A stretch of DNA of 64,000 bases, from positions 1-64,000 of the forward strand of contig NZ_BBZI01000006.1 of NCBI RefSeq assembly GCF_008974245.1, read 5' to 3'. Under the pieces are notes generated by a model. The model did no database searches. It was not told the DNA's origin and was given only the letters and a program-made list of their open reading frames with translations. This DNA is from Streptomyces abyssomicinicus (GTDB lineage: Bacteria; Actinomycetota; Actinomycetes; Streptomycetales; Streptomycetaceae). Of this stretch, positions 30,929-48,094 are shown in pieces (the first letter of the stretch is position 1; each line of letters starts with the position of its first letter). Both the position numbers and the translations under genes were made by a program.

Positions 30929-33900
30929 TCAGCGCAGTCGGCCGGCCACCTCCGAGACGTGTCGCAGGGTGGGGCGGGCGATGAAGCCGGCCAGGTGGGA
31001 CATGAACTCCTTCTCCCCCTCGCGGCCCACGACGTCCGACGACACGCGCGCCAGCATGGTCAGCAGGGACACCGAGTCCCCGCCCAGGGCGTGGAAGTCG
31101 GGGTCCTGGCCCAGCCGGTCGGCGGGCAGCCCCAGGACCTCGGTCCAGATCTCGGCGATGGTCTCCTCCACTTCGTCGCGGCTCCCGGCGAACCCTCCGG
31201 CGTCGCCTGAGCCCTGGGAGGGGCCGGCGGAGCCGGAAGGCCTCGGCAGGGCGGAGACGTCCACCTTGCCGTTGTGCGTCAGGGGCAGTTCGGGGATGAG
31301 CAGGATGGTCGAGGGCACCATGTAGCGCGGCAGCCGCTCCCGCAGGTGGTCCTCGAGCAGGGGAAGCAGGACCGCGGGCGTGTCGTCGCCGGCGGGGACG
31401 GCCCAGGCGCACAGGGTCCGGTCGGTCGTCCCGGGGCGGGTCAGCCCCGCGGCGAAGGCGCTCGCCACCGACGGGTGTTCCTCCAGGATCCGGGCGATCT
31501 CCGCGGGTTCCACCCGGTGGCCGTGCACCTTGACCTGCTCGTCGGTGCGCCCCGCGGACTCCAGTTCCCCGGACGGCAGCAGCCGGGCGAGATCTCCGCT
31601 GCGGTACACGCGGGTCCCGTCGGCCAGGCGCACGAAGCGTTCCGCGTCGAGATCCGGCCGGCCCCGGTAGCCGCGGGCCAACTGGTCACCGGCCAGGAAC
31701 ATCTCGCCCACCTCGCCCGGTTCGACGAAACGGCCCCGGGTGTCGAGCAGGTGGATGGCGGTGTTCGGGGTAGGCAGGCCGATCGGCACCGACGGCAGCT
31801 CCGCGTCCCGTTCCGGGTCGAACCGGCGTGACATGCAGCCGATCGTCGTCTCGGTCGGCCCGTACTCGTTGAAGATCCGGCACTGCGGGCCGAAGATCTC
31901 CTGCGCCCGGGCGGCCACCGCTCCGCGCAGCAGCTCGCCGCCGGCGACGACCGTGCGGAAGCCCACCGGCCGCAGCCCCAGCCTGCTGATGAGATCGAGG
32001 TGGGTGGGGGTCAGCTTGAGGGCGTTCGCGCCCGAGGAGGTGAGCATGTCCCGGAGCACCGTGTGGTCGAGGTCGTCGGGGACCAGGGCGACGGAACCGC
32101 CCACCAGCAGCGGCAGGAACAGCGCCGTGTTGGACAGGTCGAAGGCCAGCGAAGTGAACAGCGGGAACCGGGTCGTGGCGTCCACGCCGTAGAGGGGGAT
32201 CGCCCAGTCGGCGAACACGGACAGCTGGGCGTGCTCGATCTCGACACCCTTGGGGCGGCCCGTCGAACCGGACGTATAGATGACGTAGGCCAGGTCGTCC
32301 GGCCGTACCCCCGCCGGGACCGGGCGGCCGCCGCGGCCGGCCAGGTCCTCCACGACCGCCGCCTCGCAGCCCACCGGGACCAGGTCCCGCTTGGCCAGGT
32401 CCGACCCCACCAGGCAGACGGAGACCCGGGCGTCCCGCAGCAGGCCCTTCAGCCGCTGGTCGGGATGGGCCGGGTCCAGCGGCAGGTAGGCCGCGCCCGC
32501 CTTGAGCACGCCCCAGACGCCGGCCATCGCCGCGACGGTGCGGCCCACGGCGAGCCCCACCACCGAACCGCGCCCGACGCCCCGGTCCTGCAGTTCGGCG
32601 GCGACCGCGTCGGCCCGGCGGTTGAGCTCCGCGTAGTCCACCGGCCCCTCCGGGCCGGTCAGCGCCACCGCGTCGGGCGTACGCGCCACCTGGGCCTCGA
32701 ACTGCTCCACCACCGTGCCGGTCCGCGACAGCGGACGGGGGGCGGCGTTGCCCGCCCAGCGCCGGCGGTGGGCGGGGGAGAGCTCCTCCTCGATGGCGTC
32801 GAGGAGGGCCTCGGCCCGCTGCGCCGTGCCCGGTTCGTCGTGCCAGCCGATGGTGATCTCGGTGCGGCCGCCGAACTCCATCAGGTCGATCTCGGGAGGG
32901 CCGACGGGGCCCGAGTTCGGCAGGACGAAGACCTCGGTGGCCCGGAAGGCATCGGTGCTCAGGGCCGCCTCGTCGACGCGGCCCATGTGGGAGACGATCG
33001 CCAGGGCCGCGTACTTGTTCCGTGCGGCGGAGTACCCGTCCAGCTCCGCGATCTGACGGCGCAGCACGTCCAACGGCACCTGGGTCATCACGGTGTCGGC
33101 GCGCGCCGCCAGGTCGTGGTTGCCGGCCAGCAGCGTCAGCATCCGCTCGTGCGCCTCCTCCCAGCCGGAGTCGGCGTCCACCTCCAGCAGCGGGTTGTGG
33201 GTGAGGTTGCCCGTCGAGCGCAGTTCGGGGGCGTGCCGGCGCAGGTCCACCGGCACCATGAAGCGTCCGGTGTCCAGGCCACGGGCCCGGGTGACGGCCA
33301 GGGCCACCTTGGCGACGGCGCCCGGGTGCGAGCCGTCGACGGTGCGGCGGCGCCAGAAGAACCCCCGGCCGCCGCCCGCACGCCGGGCGCCCAGCGCGGA
33401 CGGCCACTCGAGGTCGGCCTCGACGCCCGGCGAGCTCGTCACACCCCGGGCGTCCAGCCGGTCCAGAAGCTCGGCCTCGCTCACCGCGTCGGGGGCACCC
33501 TGCAGGGGCTCGCCGCGCAGGGCGCGGAAGACCTCCTCGGCCCAGAACATCAGGCCCTTGCCGTCCAGGGCGCCGTGGAAGGCACGGAACACCACCCGGG
33601 TCCTGCCGTCCCCGGAGGACAGCAGCACCTCGCAGGTGGGGCCCGGGTCGCCCATCAGCGGACGGTGCAGTTCGGGCGGATCGGCGGCCAGGTCGAGGCC
33701 GCCCGGGGGCAGCTCACGGACCTCGGGGGCCGTCCCGCTGTCCTTCCAGGTCATCCCGTCCCGGGTGAGCCGGGTGCCCGGGCAGGACCGGGCGGCCTGC
33801 TCGACGGCGTCGGCGAGCTGGGGCCCGGTGATCACCCCGGTTCCTTCGACGAGCAGGTGCATGACTCCGGGCACCGAGTCCGGGTAGACCAGGAACCATG

Positions 33901-33955
33901 CCTCCATCGGGGAGACCGGCCGGGTGTAGGGGAGGGGGACTGCCCCGATGGCCAT
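30929..33955 (-). CDS. Nonribosomal peptide synthetase module, C-A-PCP, predicted Asn-activating
   Basis: A protein of 1008 residues. The condensation-superfamily domain (about 1-400) is atypical: its catalytic motif reads FHGALDG (His127, Asp131) instead of HHxxxDG. The adenylation domain (about 415-905) has YTSGSTGRPKG, YGPTETT, YRSGDLA and NGK (Lys897). The specificity residues I read by alignment are D606, L607, T610, K647, A671, G673, E697, I705, G706 and K897. This DLTKAGEIGK code is closest to the known Asn code DLTKLGEVGK. The carrier domain has GGDS with Ser961. There is no thioesterase. The gene is directly downstream (6-base gap) of an AsnO-like hydroxylase, so 3-hydroxyasparagine is the best substrate guess. 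Confidence 0.88.
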   Translation of the reverse strand: MAIGAVPLPYTRPVSPMEAWFLVYPDSVPGVMHLLVEGTGVITGPQLADAVEQAARSCPGTRLTRDGMTWKDSGTAPEVRELPPGGLDLAADPPELHRPLMGDPGPTCEVLLSSGDGRTRVVFRAFHGALDGKGLMFWAEEVFRALRGEPLQGAPDAVSEAELLDRLDARGVTSSPGVEADLEWPSALGARRAGGGRGFFWRRRTVDGSHPGAVAKVALAVTRARGLDTGRFMVPVDLRRHAPELRSTGNLTHNPLLEVDADSGWEEAHERMLTLLAGNHDLAARADTVMTQVPLDVLRRQIAELDGYSAARNKYAALAIVSHMGRVDEAALSTDAFRATEVFVLPNSGPVGPPEIDLMEFGGRTEITIGWHDEPGTAQRAEALLDAIEEELSPAHRRRWAGNAAPRPLSRTGTVVEQFEAQVARTPDAVALTGPEGPVDYAELNRRADAVAAELQDRGVGRGSVVGLAVGRTVAAMAGVWGVLKAGAAYLPLDPAHPDQRLKGLLRDARVSVCLVGSDLAKRDLVPVGCEAAVVEDLAGRGGRPVPAGVRPDDLAYVIYTSGSTGRPKGVEIEHAQLSVFADWAIPLYGVDATTRFPLFTSLAFDLSNTALFLPLLVGGSVALVPDDLDHTVLRDMLTSSGANALKLTPTHLDLISRLGLRPVGFRTVVAGGELLRGAVAARAQEIFGPQCRIFNEYGPTETTIGCMSRRFDPERDAELPSVPIGLPTPNTAIHLLDTRGRFVEPGEVGEMFLAGDQLARGYRGRPDLDAERFVRLADGTRVYRSGDLARLLPSGELESAGRTDEQVKVHGHRVEPAEIARILEEHPSVASAFAAGLTRPGTTDRTLCAWAVPAGDDTPAVLLPLLEDHLRERLPRYMVPSTILLIPELPLTHNGKVDVSALPRPSGSAGPSQGSGDAGGFAGSRDEVEETIAEIWTEVLGLPADRLGQDPDFHALGGDSVSLLTMLARVSSDVVGREGEKEFMSHLAGFIARPTLRHVSEVAGRLR

Positions 33956-33961
33956 GACGTG

Positions 33962-34981
33962 TTACCTCTCGGTCGGGGTGGCGGCCGGCGCGGCGCTCTG
34001 CAGGACCTGGCCCCCGGTCGGGCGCAGGGCGCGCGACCGCCGGTGGTCGAAGTGCACGAAGATGCGCTGGAGCCAGCGGTCCGCGCCGTCGTAGCGCGGA
34101 ACGAAGGCGCTGCGGCCGTGCAGCGCCATGCGGTTGTCGACGAAGGCCAGGTCGCCCGGCTGCAGCAGCAGCTCCCGGTAGCTGCGTTCGACCGCCTTCT
34201 CCAGCAGGAGGAGCGCGTCGGTGGCCTCGCCGTCGAGGGCCACGGTGCTGCTGAAGTCGACCGTCAGGTCCGGGTCGTCGGGGCTGCCGGTCAGCACACC
34301 GCGCGGCCGGGCGCTGCCGGAGGGCATGTCGAAGGAGGCCGGGGCCTCGACGAGGAAGCGCGGCTCGTGCAGCACCGCGCGAACGGGAGCGGGCAGCAAC
34401 GGGACGATCCTGCGCACCGACGCCACCCGGAGCTTGGCCACGTTCTCGTGGTCGTTGCGCAGGCACATCAGGCCCACCAGGTCCGGACGCAGCGGGTGGA
34501 AGGCGTTCTCCGTGTGCATGTTCAGCTTCACGGAGCCGGCGTTGCCCTGGAAGGTCTCCATGCCCGGCACCGGCACCACGTCCTGCAGCAGGGCGCCCGA
34601 CTTCTCCTTGTCGAAGGCGACGACCTCGCCCAGCGCCATGCCGATGAGCATGACGGCGGCGGCCGGCAGGGTCGCGGTGCGCTGCACCGAGCCGGGGACG
34701 GTCGGCGTCGCCGGCGGGCCGGCCGGCTCCAGTGGCAGGTTCCGCAGCAGCAGCATCGCGTCGGTGCCCGGGTCCCAGGTGAACTCGCGCAGCCGGGACC
34801 GCAGCCGGGCGGGCAGGTCGCCGGTGAGCCGGCGGGCGGCCGCCACCCAGCCGTCGTCGTCCACCAGACCGGGCGCGACGCCGGCCAGGGTGGCGGCCAG
34901 CTCGGCGAGCGCGTCGTGCTCGGCGCTGTCCAGGCGGAAGACCGCACCGGTGGGGTTCATCACCTCCGTGGGAGCTGACAT
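33962..34981 (-). CDS. Clavaminate synthase-like Fe(II)/2-oxoglutarate oxygenase, AsnO-like
   Basis: A protein of 339 residues. Iron ligands can be placed at His156 and Glu158 (HTENAF, the HxE form used by this family) and His288 (DNRMALHGR), with the 2-oxoglutarate Arg in the following RWLQRIFV segment. The overall text (VVPVPGMETFQGNAGS..., FVPRYDGADRWLQR) closely resembles AsnO, which beta-hydroxylates free L-asparagine for CDA biosynthesis. The start at ATG 34981 follows GGAGAA. It forms an operon with the NRPS gene. Arg or other amino-acid hydroxylation (VioC/OrfP relatives) is the alternative, but the NRPS code favours Asn. Confidence 0.88.
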   Translation of the reverse strand: MSAPTEVMNPTGAVFRLDSAEHDALAELAATLAGVAPGLVDDDGWVAAARRLTGDLPARLRSRLREFTWDPGTDAMLLLRNLPLEPAGPPATPTVPGSVQRTATLPAAAVMLIGMALGEVVAFDKEKSGALLQDVVPVPGMETFQGNAGSVKLNMHTENAFHPLRPDLVGLMCLRNDHENVAKLRVASVRRIVPLLPAPVRAVLHEPRFLVEAPASFDMPSGSARPRGVLTGSPDDPDLTVDFSSTVALDGEATDALLLLEKAVERSYRELLLQPGDLAFVDNRMALHGRSAFVPRYDGADRWLQRIFVHFDHRRSRALRPTGGQVLQSAAPAATPTER

Positions 34982-35301
34982 GGTTCTCCAATCATTCGCC
35001 AGGATGGACTGAGGAATGCCAGGCGATTCCTCGAGCGAGGCTAGAAGCGGCCGGAAAGCCGGGCAACCCTTAACGAATCGGCCGGGGGTTTTCCGCATAG
35101 GGGTGGAAACCCCTAGAGGAATTGGCCGTTTGCTGCCAGGCCACTTGATGCCGTCCATTGCCCGGCGGGGGTGCCGTGGCCCGGATGTACGGTTGCCGCA
35201 CTCACAGCTCGTGGCGGCGACCGGAAATGTGTGCCGGAATCAGCGGTCGGAAAGCGGTGCCGGCCGAAGCCGCTATCCGAGGAAGACCGAAACCGGAAAG
35301 C
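34982..35301. promoter_or_regulatory. Divergent promoter region between hydroxylase/NRPS and MqnA/PKS units
   Basis: About 320 bases between start codons on opposite strands. A TAGGGGT-GGAA-ACCCCTA inverted repeat lies at 35098-35115. A GGGGT half-site resembles GGGG-containing repeats near the other operon starts. No certain -10/-35 pair was found. Confidence 0.5.
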
Positions 35302-36276
35302 GTGGGCACCTCTTTGAAATCGACGATCGACATCGACGGCAGACGCGAACCGTTCCGTCCCCGCGCGGCGCCGCGGACCGACTGGTCCCGTGAGTTCGTC
35401 GGGGTCACCGGGCCGCAGGACGGCACGGAACCCGTGCGGCCCCGGGTGGGACACATCTCCTTCCTCAACTGCGTCCCCCTGCTGTGGGGGCTGGCCAAGT
35501 CGGGTGCCCTCTCCGACGTGGACCTGACGGAGGCCAGCCCCGACATCCTCAACACGGCCCTCGCCGAGGGCCGGCTGGACATGGGCGCCATCAGCGTCTT
35601 CGAGTTCCTCAAGCACGCCGAGGACCTGGTCGCCCTCTCGGACATCGCGGTCGGCAGCGACGGGGACGTCCAGTCCTGCCTGCTCTTCAGCAAGGTCCCG
35701 CTCGCCGACCTCGACGGCGCCAGGGTCGCCCTCGGCTCCACCAGCCGCACCTCGGTCCGGCTCGCCCAGCTGCTGCTCGCCGAACGGGTCGGGGTCCGCC
35801 CCGAATACCACGTGGCCCCGCCCGACCTGCCCCGGATGCTCGAGGACGCCCAGGCCGCCGTCGTCATCGGCGACGCCGCCCTGCGCGCCGCCCGCCACGA
35901 CGCGCCCCGGCTCGGCCTGCACGTCCACGACCTCGGCGGGATGTGGCGCGAGTGGACGGGCCTCCCGTTCGTCTTCGCCGTGTTCGCCGCCCGCAAGGAG
36001 TTCCTCGCCCGGCAGCCCGACGTGGTCCGCCACGTGCATTCCTGCCTGATCGAGGCGCGCGACCTCTCCATCCAGGAGATCGACCTCATCTGTGAGCAGA
36101 TCGCGGAGCGGGCCGAATTCGACGCGGAAAGACTGAAGGACTATTACCTCCGGGGTCTCCGCTTCGATTTCGGCGAGAGGGAGCTGGCGGCGCTCACCGA
36201 ATTCGCCCGAAGGGTCGGCGGCCCCGGAGAGGGATTTCCGCCCGACGTGAGGATCGACGTGATCCCGGCCCCGTGA
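35302..36276 (+). CDS. MqnA-type chorismate dehydratase, pathway paralogue
   Basis: A protein of about 324 residues. It matches the futalosine-pathway MqnA family closely: RVGHISFLNCVPLLWGL, LDMGAISVFEFL, VALGSTSRTSVRLAQLLL, VVIGDAALRA and WTGLPFVFAVFAARKEF. MqnA converts chorismate to 3-[(1-carboxyvinyl)oxy]benzoate. The start is uncertain: GTG 35302 is used, but the first ~50 residues are poorly conserved, a TTG lies at 35314, and the homologous core starts near residue 51. It is the gene immediately before a PKS with a CoA-ligase loading domain, so it probably makes a PKS starter rather than menaquinone. No other mqn genes are visible here. Confidence 0.9.
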   Translation: MGTSLKSTIDIDGRREPFRPRAAPRTDWSREFVGVTGPQDGTEPVRPRVGHISFLNCVPLLWGLAKSGALSDVDLTEASPDILNTALAEGRLDMGAISVFEFLKHAEDLVALSDIAVGSDGDVQSCLLFSKVPLADLDGARVALGSTSRTSVRLAQLLLAERVGVRPEYHVAPPDLPRMLEDAQAAVVIGDAALRAARHDAPRLGLHVHDLGGMWREWTGLPFVFAVFAARKEFLARQPDVVRHVHSCLIEARDLSIQEIDLICEQIAERAEFDAERLKDYYLRGLRFDFGERELAALTEFARRVGGPGEGFPPDVRIDVIPAP

Positions 36277-36299
36277 CGACGGGCGACCGGCGACGGGAA

Positions 36300-36327
36300 C
36301 AGGGGGTGGCAGGGGTTCGGCGGGGCC
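36300..36327 (+). promoter_or_regulatory. G-rich direct repeats upstream of PKS-1
   Basis: AGGGGGT, AGGGGTT and CGGGGCC start at 36301, 36311 and 36321, a 10-base period, about 110-135 bases before the PKS-1 start. The layout resembles SARP-type repeats, but the period is 10 rather than 11. Confidence 0.35.
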
Positions 36328-36435
36328 GACCCGGTCTGTGCACACTGACGGAAAAACACTCCCGGCCGGGGCGCTGCCGGACGGTGGGTGCCGCCGAGAG
36401 GCCGAGAGGCCGACTCGAGAGACGGACATGGTGAC

Positions 36436-44880
<8,445 letters not shown>

Positions 44881-44887
44881 GGCACGG

Positions 44888-44913
44888 GCGAGGGGCGCGC
44901 GAGTGCCCCTCGC
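44888..44913 (+). terminator. Stem-loop after PKS-1
   Basis: GCGAGGGGC (44888-44896) pairs with GCCCCTCGC (44905-44913). It begins 7 bases after the PKS-1 stop codon and is followed by a low-complexity GCCTTG/GCCCTCG tract to about 44965. Confidence 0.55.
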
Positions 44914-44989
44914 TCTGGCCTTGGCCTTGGCCCTCGCCCTCGCCTCGGCCTTCGTCCTCGCCGCGGTCGGCGTTCGCCCGCACAAGCTT

Positions 44990-45027
44990 CAGGGTCCGCC
45001 ATCCGCGGTGGCGGAGGACGGACCCTG
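44990..45027 (-). terminator. Stem-loop between PKS-1 and DUF5988 gene
   Basis: CAGGGTCCG (44990-44998) pairs with CGGACCCTG (45019-45027), with further GCC/GGC pairing inside. It lies 22 bases past the minus-strand stop codon of the DUF5988 gene, and so can serve both converging genes. Confidence 0.6.
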
Positions 45028-45049
45028 AGGCCTTGCGGGACTCGCCTGA

Positions 45050-45277
45050 CTATTCGGCGATCTTGGTGCGGCCCACCCATTGGTAGACCCCTGGCGCGTT
45101 GCCGGACGGCGTGTAGTGCTCGTAGCCGTTGCCGTGCCGGATTTTGATCTTCTCGTCGGAGAAGATCAATTCGCGGAAATCCTTCAAATCCACGTTGCCG
45201 ATGAGTTCGGCAGGGCCTCCTTCGAGTCGGACGGGGCTGTTCGTCGTGCCTGAGGGAAAGGGCAGGGTCTGTGTCAT
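45050..45277 (-). CDS. Small DUF5988-like protein
   Basis: A protein of 75 residues from ATG 45277, preceded by AGAGG; GTG 45283 is an alternative. The family pattern is visible: VRLEGGPAEL near the N-terminus, then EKIKIRHGNGYEHY and a WVGRTKIAE C-terminus. DUF5988 proteins are small, of unknown function, and often encoded in actinobacterial biosynthetic clusters. It is not MbtH: the conserved Trp/Pro pattern of MbtH is missing. It sits alone on the minus strand between PKS-1 and the FAD oxidoreductase. Confidence 0.7.
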   Translation of the reverse strand: MTQTLPFPSGTTNSPVRLEGGPAELIGNVDLKDFRELIFSDEKIKIRHGNGYEHYTPSGNAPGVYQWVGRTKIAE

Positions 45278-45351
45278 CGGCACACCTCTCGTCTCGATCC
45301 AGCCTCATTCTTCTTCGGATCCGCCCCTTTCAAGCACCCCTGACCGCCCCC

Positions 45352-45382
45352 GGTAGGGGGGCGGAATTCTTGGTAGGGGTCC
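45352..45382 (+). promoter_or_regulatory. GGTAGGGG direct repeats upstream of the FAD oxidoreductase gene
   Basis: GGTAGGGG occurs at 45352 and again at 45372, 20 bases apart. The second copy runs into GGGGTCC (45376-45382), the complement of the GGACCCC heptamer found three times before PKS-2. Confidence 0.4.
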
Positions 45383-45568
45383 CTCCCGAGTGCTTCTCTG
45401 AAGACCCTGGCCACAATTGTCTTTTCCGGCGCGCACGGAACCGCACGGAACCGTACCGACTTTCCGTGCGCAGCCTTCGGCGGGTGGATCGGCCGAATGT
45501 TCTCCGCGCCGTGCATCCGTCCGACCGATATCCCGATCCCGAACGATTCCTCTACGGAAGGCCCTCAG

Positions 45569-46828
45569 ATGGCAGAGAAGTACGACGTGGTCGTCGTGGG
45601 CGGCGGGTCCGCCGGCGTCGCCGCCGCCGTGGGGGCGCGCCGCGCCGGTGCCCGCACCCTGCTGCTGGAGCGCGGCCCCTGCCTCGGCGGCGCCGCCACG
45701 CTGCGCAACGTCCTGACGTACTGCGGGATCTACACCCGCGAGGACGAGCCCCGGCAGGTGGTGTTCGGCGTGGCCGAGGAAGTCCTGTCCGCGCTCCGGG
45801 AGGAAGGCGCGGTCAGCGCTCCGCAGCGGTTCAACGGCGTGTGCGTCGTGTTCGAGCCGGAGGCCGTCAAGCGGGCCCTGGACACGCTGTGCGCCGCCGC
45901 GGGCGTCGACGTCCGCCTGCACAGCCATGTGTCCGGGGCGCACCGGGTGGACGGGAGGATCACCCGGGTGAGCGTCGCCGGCCACCGCGGCGTCACGGAG
46001 GTCGCCGCGGACGCCTTCGTCGACGCCAGCGGCGAGGCCGACCTCGCCGCCTTCGCCGGCGCGGCGGTCCGCTACGGAACGGACGGCATGGTGCAGAACG
46101 GGTCGCTCGGCGTCCGGTTCGGAGGCATCCCGCGGCACGTCGACGTCTCCAGGGCCCAGGTCTCCGCCGCCGTCCACACCGCTCGCGCCCGAGGCGTGAG
46201 CCCGCTGGTCTCCGCCCACGGACTGGTCGCCCGGCTGCCGGTGTCCGGGGACGTCATCGCCTACATCGTCGACGAGGCGTACGACGCCCGCGACGCCGCC
46301 GACGTCAGCCGCGCCGAGGCCCGCGCCCGCGTCCAGGCGCACGCCTACCTCGACGTCATCCGCTCCCTGCCCGGAGCCGAGGGCGCGTACATCGTCAGCA
46401 CCGGTCCCGAGCTGGGGACGCGCGAGTCCCGTCACGTCATCGCCCGCTACCGGCTCGGCGTTGACGAGGTCCTGGGCGCCGCACGGTTCCACGACGCGGT
46501 GGCGGTCGGCGCCTGGCCGGTCGAGTACCACCCGGGCCCCGGCCGGCCGTCCGAGTGGCACTTCATCAAGGGGGACGGCTACTACGAGATCCCGCTGGGG
46601 TCGCTGTGGAGCGCCGACACGGACAACCTGTTCGCCGCCGGCCGCAACGTCGACGGCGACCGCCTCGCCGGGGCCTCGCTGCGGGTCATGGGCACCGCCT
46701 TCGCCACCGGGCAGGCGGCGGGTGTCGCCGCGGCCGTGGTGGCCGACGGCGGGACGCCGGACGGCTCCGAGGTCGGCGCCGAGCTGCGCCGTCAGGGCGC
46801 CGTACTGCCCGAGCCGGCTCTCCTCTGA
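45569..46828 (+). CDS. FAD-dependent oxidoreductase
   Basis: A protein of 419 residues. The N-terminal dinucleotide-binding motif is VVVVGGGSAGVAAAVGARRAG, followed by LLLERGPCLGGAATLRNV, and a second FAD contact near the C-terminus is NLFAAGRNVDGDRLAGASLRVMGTAFATGQAAG. The build matches the FAD_oxidored (PF12831-like) group. ATG 45569 follows GGAAGG. It lies between PKS-1 and the type II thioesterase and is likely a tailoring or starter-modifying enzyme. The substrate is unknown. Cys in LTYCGIY could be redox-active. Confidence 0.88.
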   Translation: MAEKYDVVVVGGGSAGVAAAVGARRAGARTLLLERGPCLGGAATLRNVLTYCGIYTREDEPRQVVFGVAEEVLSALREEGAVSAPQRFNGVCVVFEPEAVKRALDTLCAAAGVDVRLHSHVSGAHRVDGRITRVSVAGHRGVTEVAADAFVDASGEADLAAFAGAAVRYGTDGMVQNGSLGVRFGGIPRHVDVSRAQVSAAVHTARARGVSPLVSAHGLVARLPVSGDVIAYIVDEAYDARDAADVSRAEARARVQAHAYLDVIRSLPGAEGAYIVSTGPELGTRESRHVIARYRLGVDEVLGAARFHDAVAVGAWPVEYHPGPGRPSEWHFIKGDGYYEIPLGSLWSADTDNLFAAGRNVDGDRLAGASLRVMGTAFATGQAAGVAAAVVADGGTPDGSEVGAELRRQGAVLPEPALL

Positions 46829-47024
46829 CGGCCGGCCGGCCCCTTCGGTCCGCCCCTTCGGCCCCGGCCCCCACCCGGGTCCGTCTCCGGGTCGCCCCCT
46901 ACGCGGCGCCGGGGGAGTAGGGGGAACAGTCCGGACCGGAGGGGTTGGGCCGCCGGACTCCCCCTTCTACCGTCGACGGGAAGTGGCGGGAAAGCGGGAA
47001 AAGCGGAAAGGACCCACGTCTCAC

Positions 47025-47795
47025 ATGGCTGCTCCGGAAGTCGACCACACGCTGTGGCTCCGCAGATTCAGTGAAACGTCCGGACGGAGAACACGACTCG
47101 TCTGCCTGCCGCACGCCGGCGGCTCGGCGACGTTCTTCTTCCCGGTCGCCAGAGCCCTTTCCCCCGAACTGGACGTCATTTCCGTGCAGTACCCGGGGCG
47201 CCAGGACCGCCGCCACGAGAAATGCGTGGAAACGCTTCAGGAACTCGCCCGGCAGATCGTCGACGTGCTCTCCCCCGGCCCCGACGACCCGCCGACCGCC
47301 CTGTTCGGCCACAGCCTCGGTGCCACCCTCGGTTTCGAGATGGCCCGGCTGATGGAGGCCCGCGGCGCCGCCCCCGTCCACCTCTTCGCCTCCGGCCGCC
47401 GCGCACCCTCCCGCCCGCGCCACGAGACCGTGCACCTGCGGGACGACGAGGGCATGCTCGCCGAACTGCGCCTGCTCAGCGGCACGGACCCGCGTGTCCT
47501 CGGCGACGAGGAGGTGCTGCGCATGTCGCTCCCCGCGATCCGCGGCGACTACCGCGCCGCCGAGACCTACGCCTACGAGCCCGGTCCCGCGCTGTCGTGC
47601 CCCATCACCGTCTTCACGGGCGACGACGACCCGAAGGTAACCCTCGACGAGGCCCGGTCCTGGGAGGACCACACGGACGCCGCGTTCGAGATGCACACGT
47701 ACACGGGCGGCCACTTCTTCCTCTCCAACCACCAGCCCGCCATGCTGAAGATCATCTCGGACCGGTTGGCGACCGCCGCCGTCGGCAGCCGCTAG
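47025..47795 (+). CDS. Type II thioesterase
   Basis: A protein of 256 residues of the alpha/beta-hydrolase editing thioesterase family: LVCLPHAGGSATFFFPVARAL, ISVQYPGRQDRR, the nucleophile in FGHSLGATLGFEMAR, Asp in FTGDDDPKV, and His in YTGGHFFLSNH. These enzymes remove aberrant acyl groups from PKS/NRPS carrier domains. A GGAAAGGA lies 10-15 bases before ATG 47025. It stands as a single gene upstream of PKS-2. Because no TE domain is fused to PKS or NRPS here, it could also help release product. Confidence 0.92.
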   Translation: MAAPEVDHTLWLRRFSETSGRRTRLVCLPHAGGSATFFFPVARALSPELDVISVQYPGRQDRRHEKCVETLQELARQIVDVLSPGPDDPPTALFGHSLGATLGFEMARLMEARGAAPVHLFASGRRAPSRPRHETVHLRDDEGMLAELRLLSGTDPRVLGDEEVLRMSLPAIRGDYRAAETYAYEPGPALSCPITVFTGDDDPKVTLDEARSWEDHTDAAFEMHTYTGGHFFLSNHQPAMLKIISDRLATAAVGSR

Positions 47796-47934
47796 GCGGG
47801 CGCCGCCCGGCGGCCCCCGCGCCGGACGACTCCCCTGACGGCCGTACGCCCGGAACAGGCGGGCGGCGTGGCCGGTGAGGCCCGCCCCCGCCTTTCCCCG
47901 TCTTCCCGGGCACTTTCCGTGCCGGACGCAGACC

Positions 47935-47963
47935 GGACCCCGGACGGACCCCGGACGGACCCC
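47935..47963 (+). promoter_or_regulatory. Candidate SARP-binding site upstream of PKS-2
   Basis: Three exact GGACCCC heptamers start at 47935, 47946 and 47957, an 11-base period with GGAC spacers. A -10-like GTGGAT lies about 8 bases after the last repeat, at 47972-47977. SARP sites characteristically consist of heptamer direct repeats at 11-base period ending 8 bases before the -10. The PKS-2 start is about 130 bases downstream. The rest of 47796-48094 shows only C-rich sequence. Confidence 0.6.
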
Positions 47964-48094
47964 GACCGGATGTGGATCCGCCGCATCCCGCCCCGCCCCC
48001 GCCCCCGCCCTTCCGCCCCGCCCTCCGCCCCCGCCCCGTTTCTGCTCCCTCACGAAGTTCCAGCTCGTCGGTTATCCGGACAGGTGACGCTCTG

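Noticed and set aside
45050..45277. MbtH-like protein to assist the NRPS A domain
   Set aside because: Length is similar, but the MbtH signature tryptophans and Pro pattern are missing and the C-terminus matches DUF5988.
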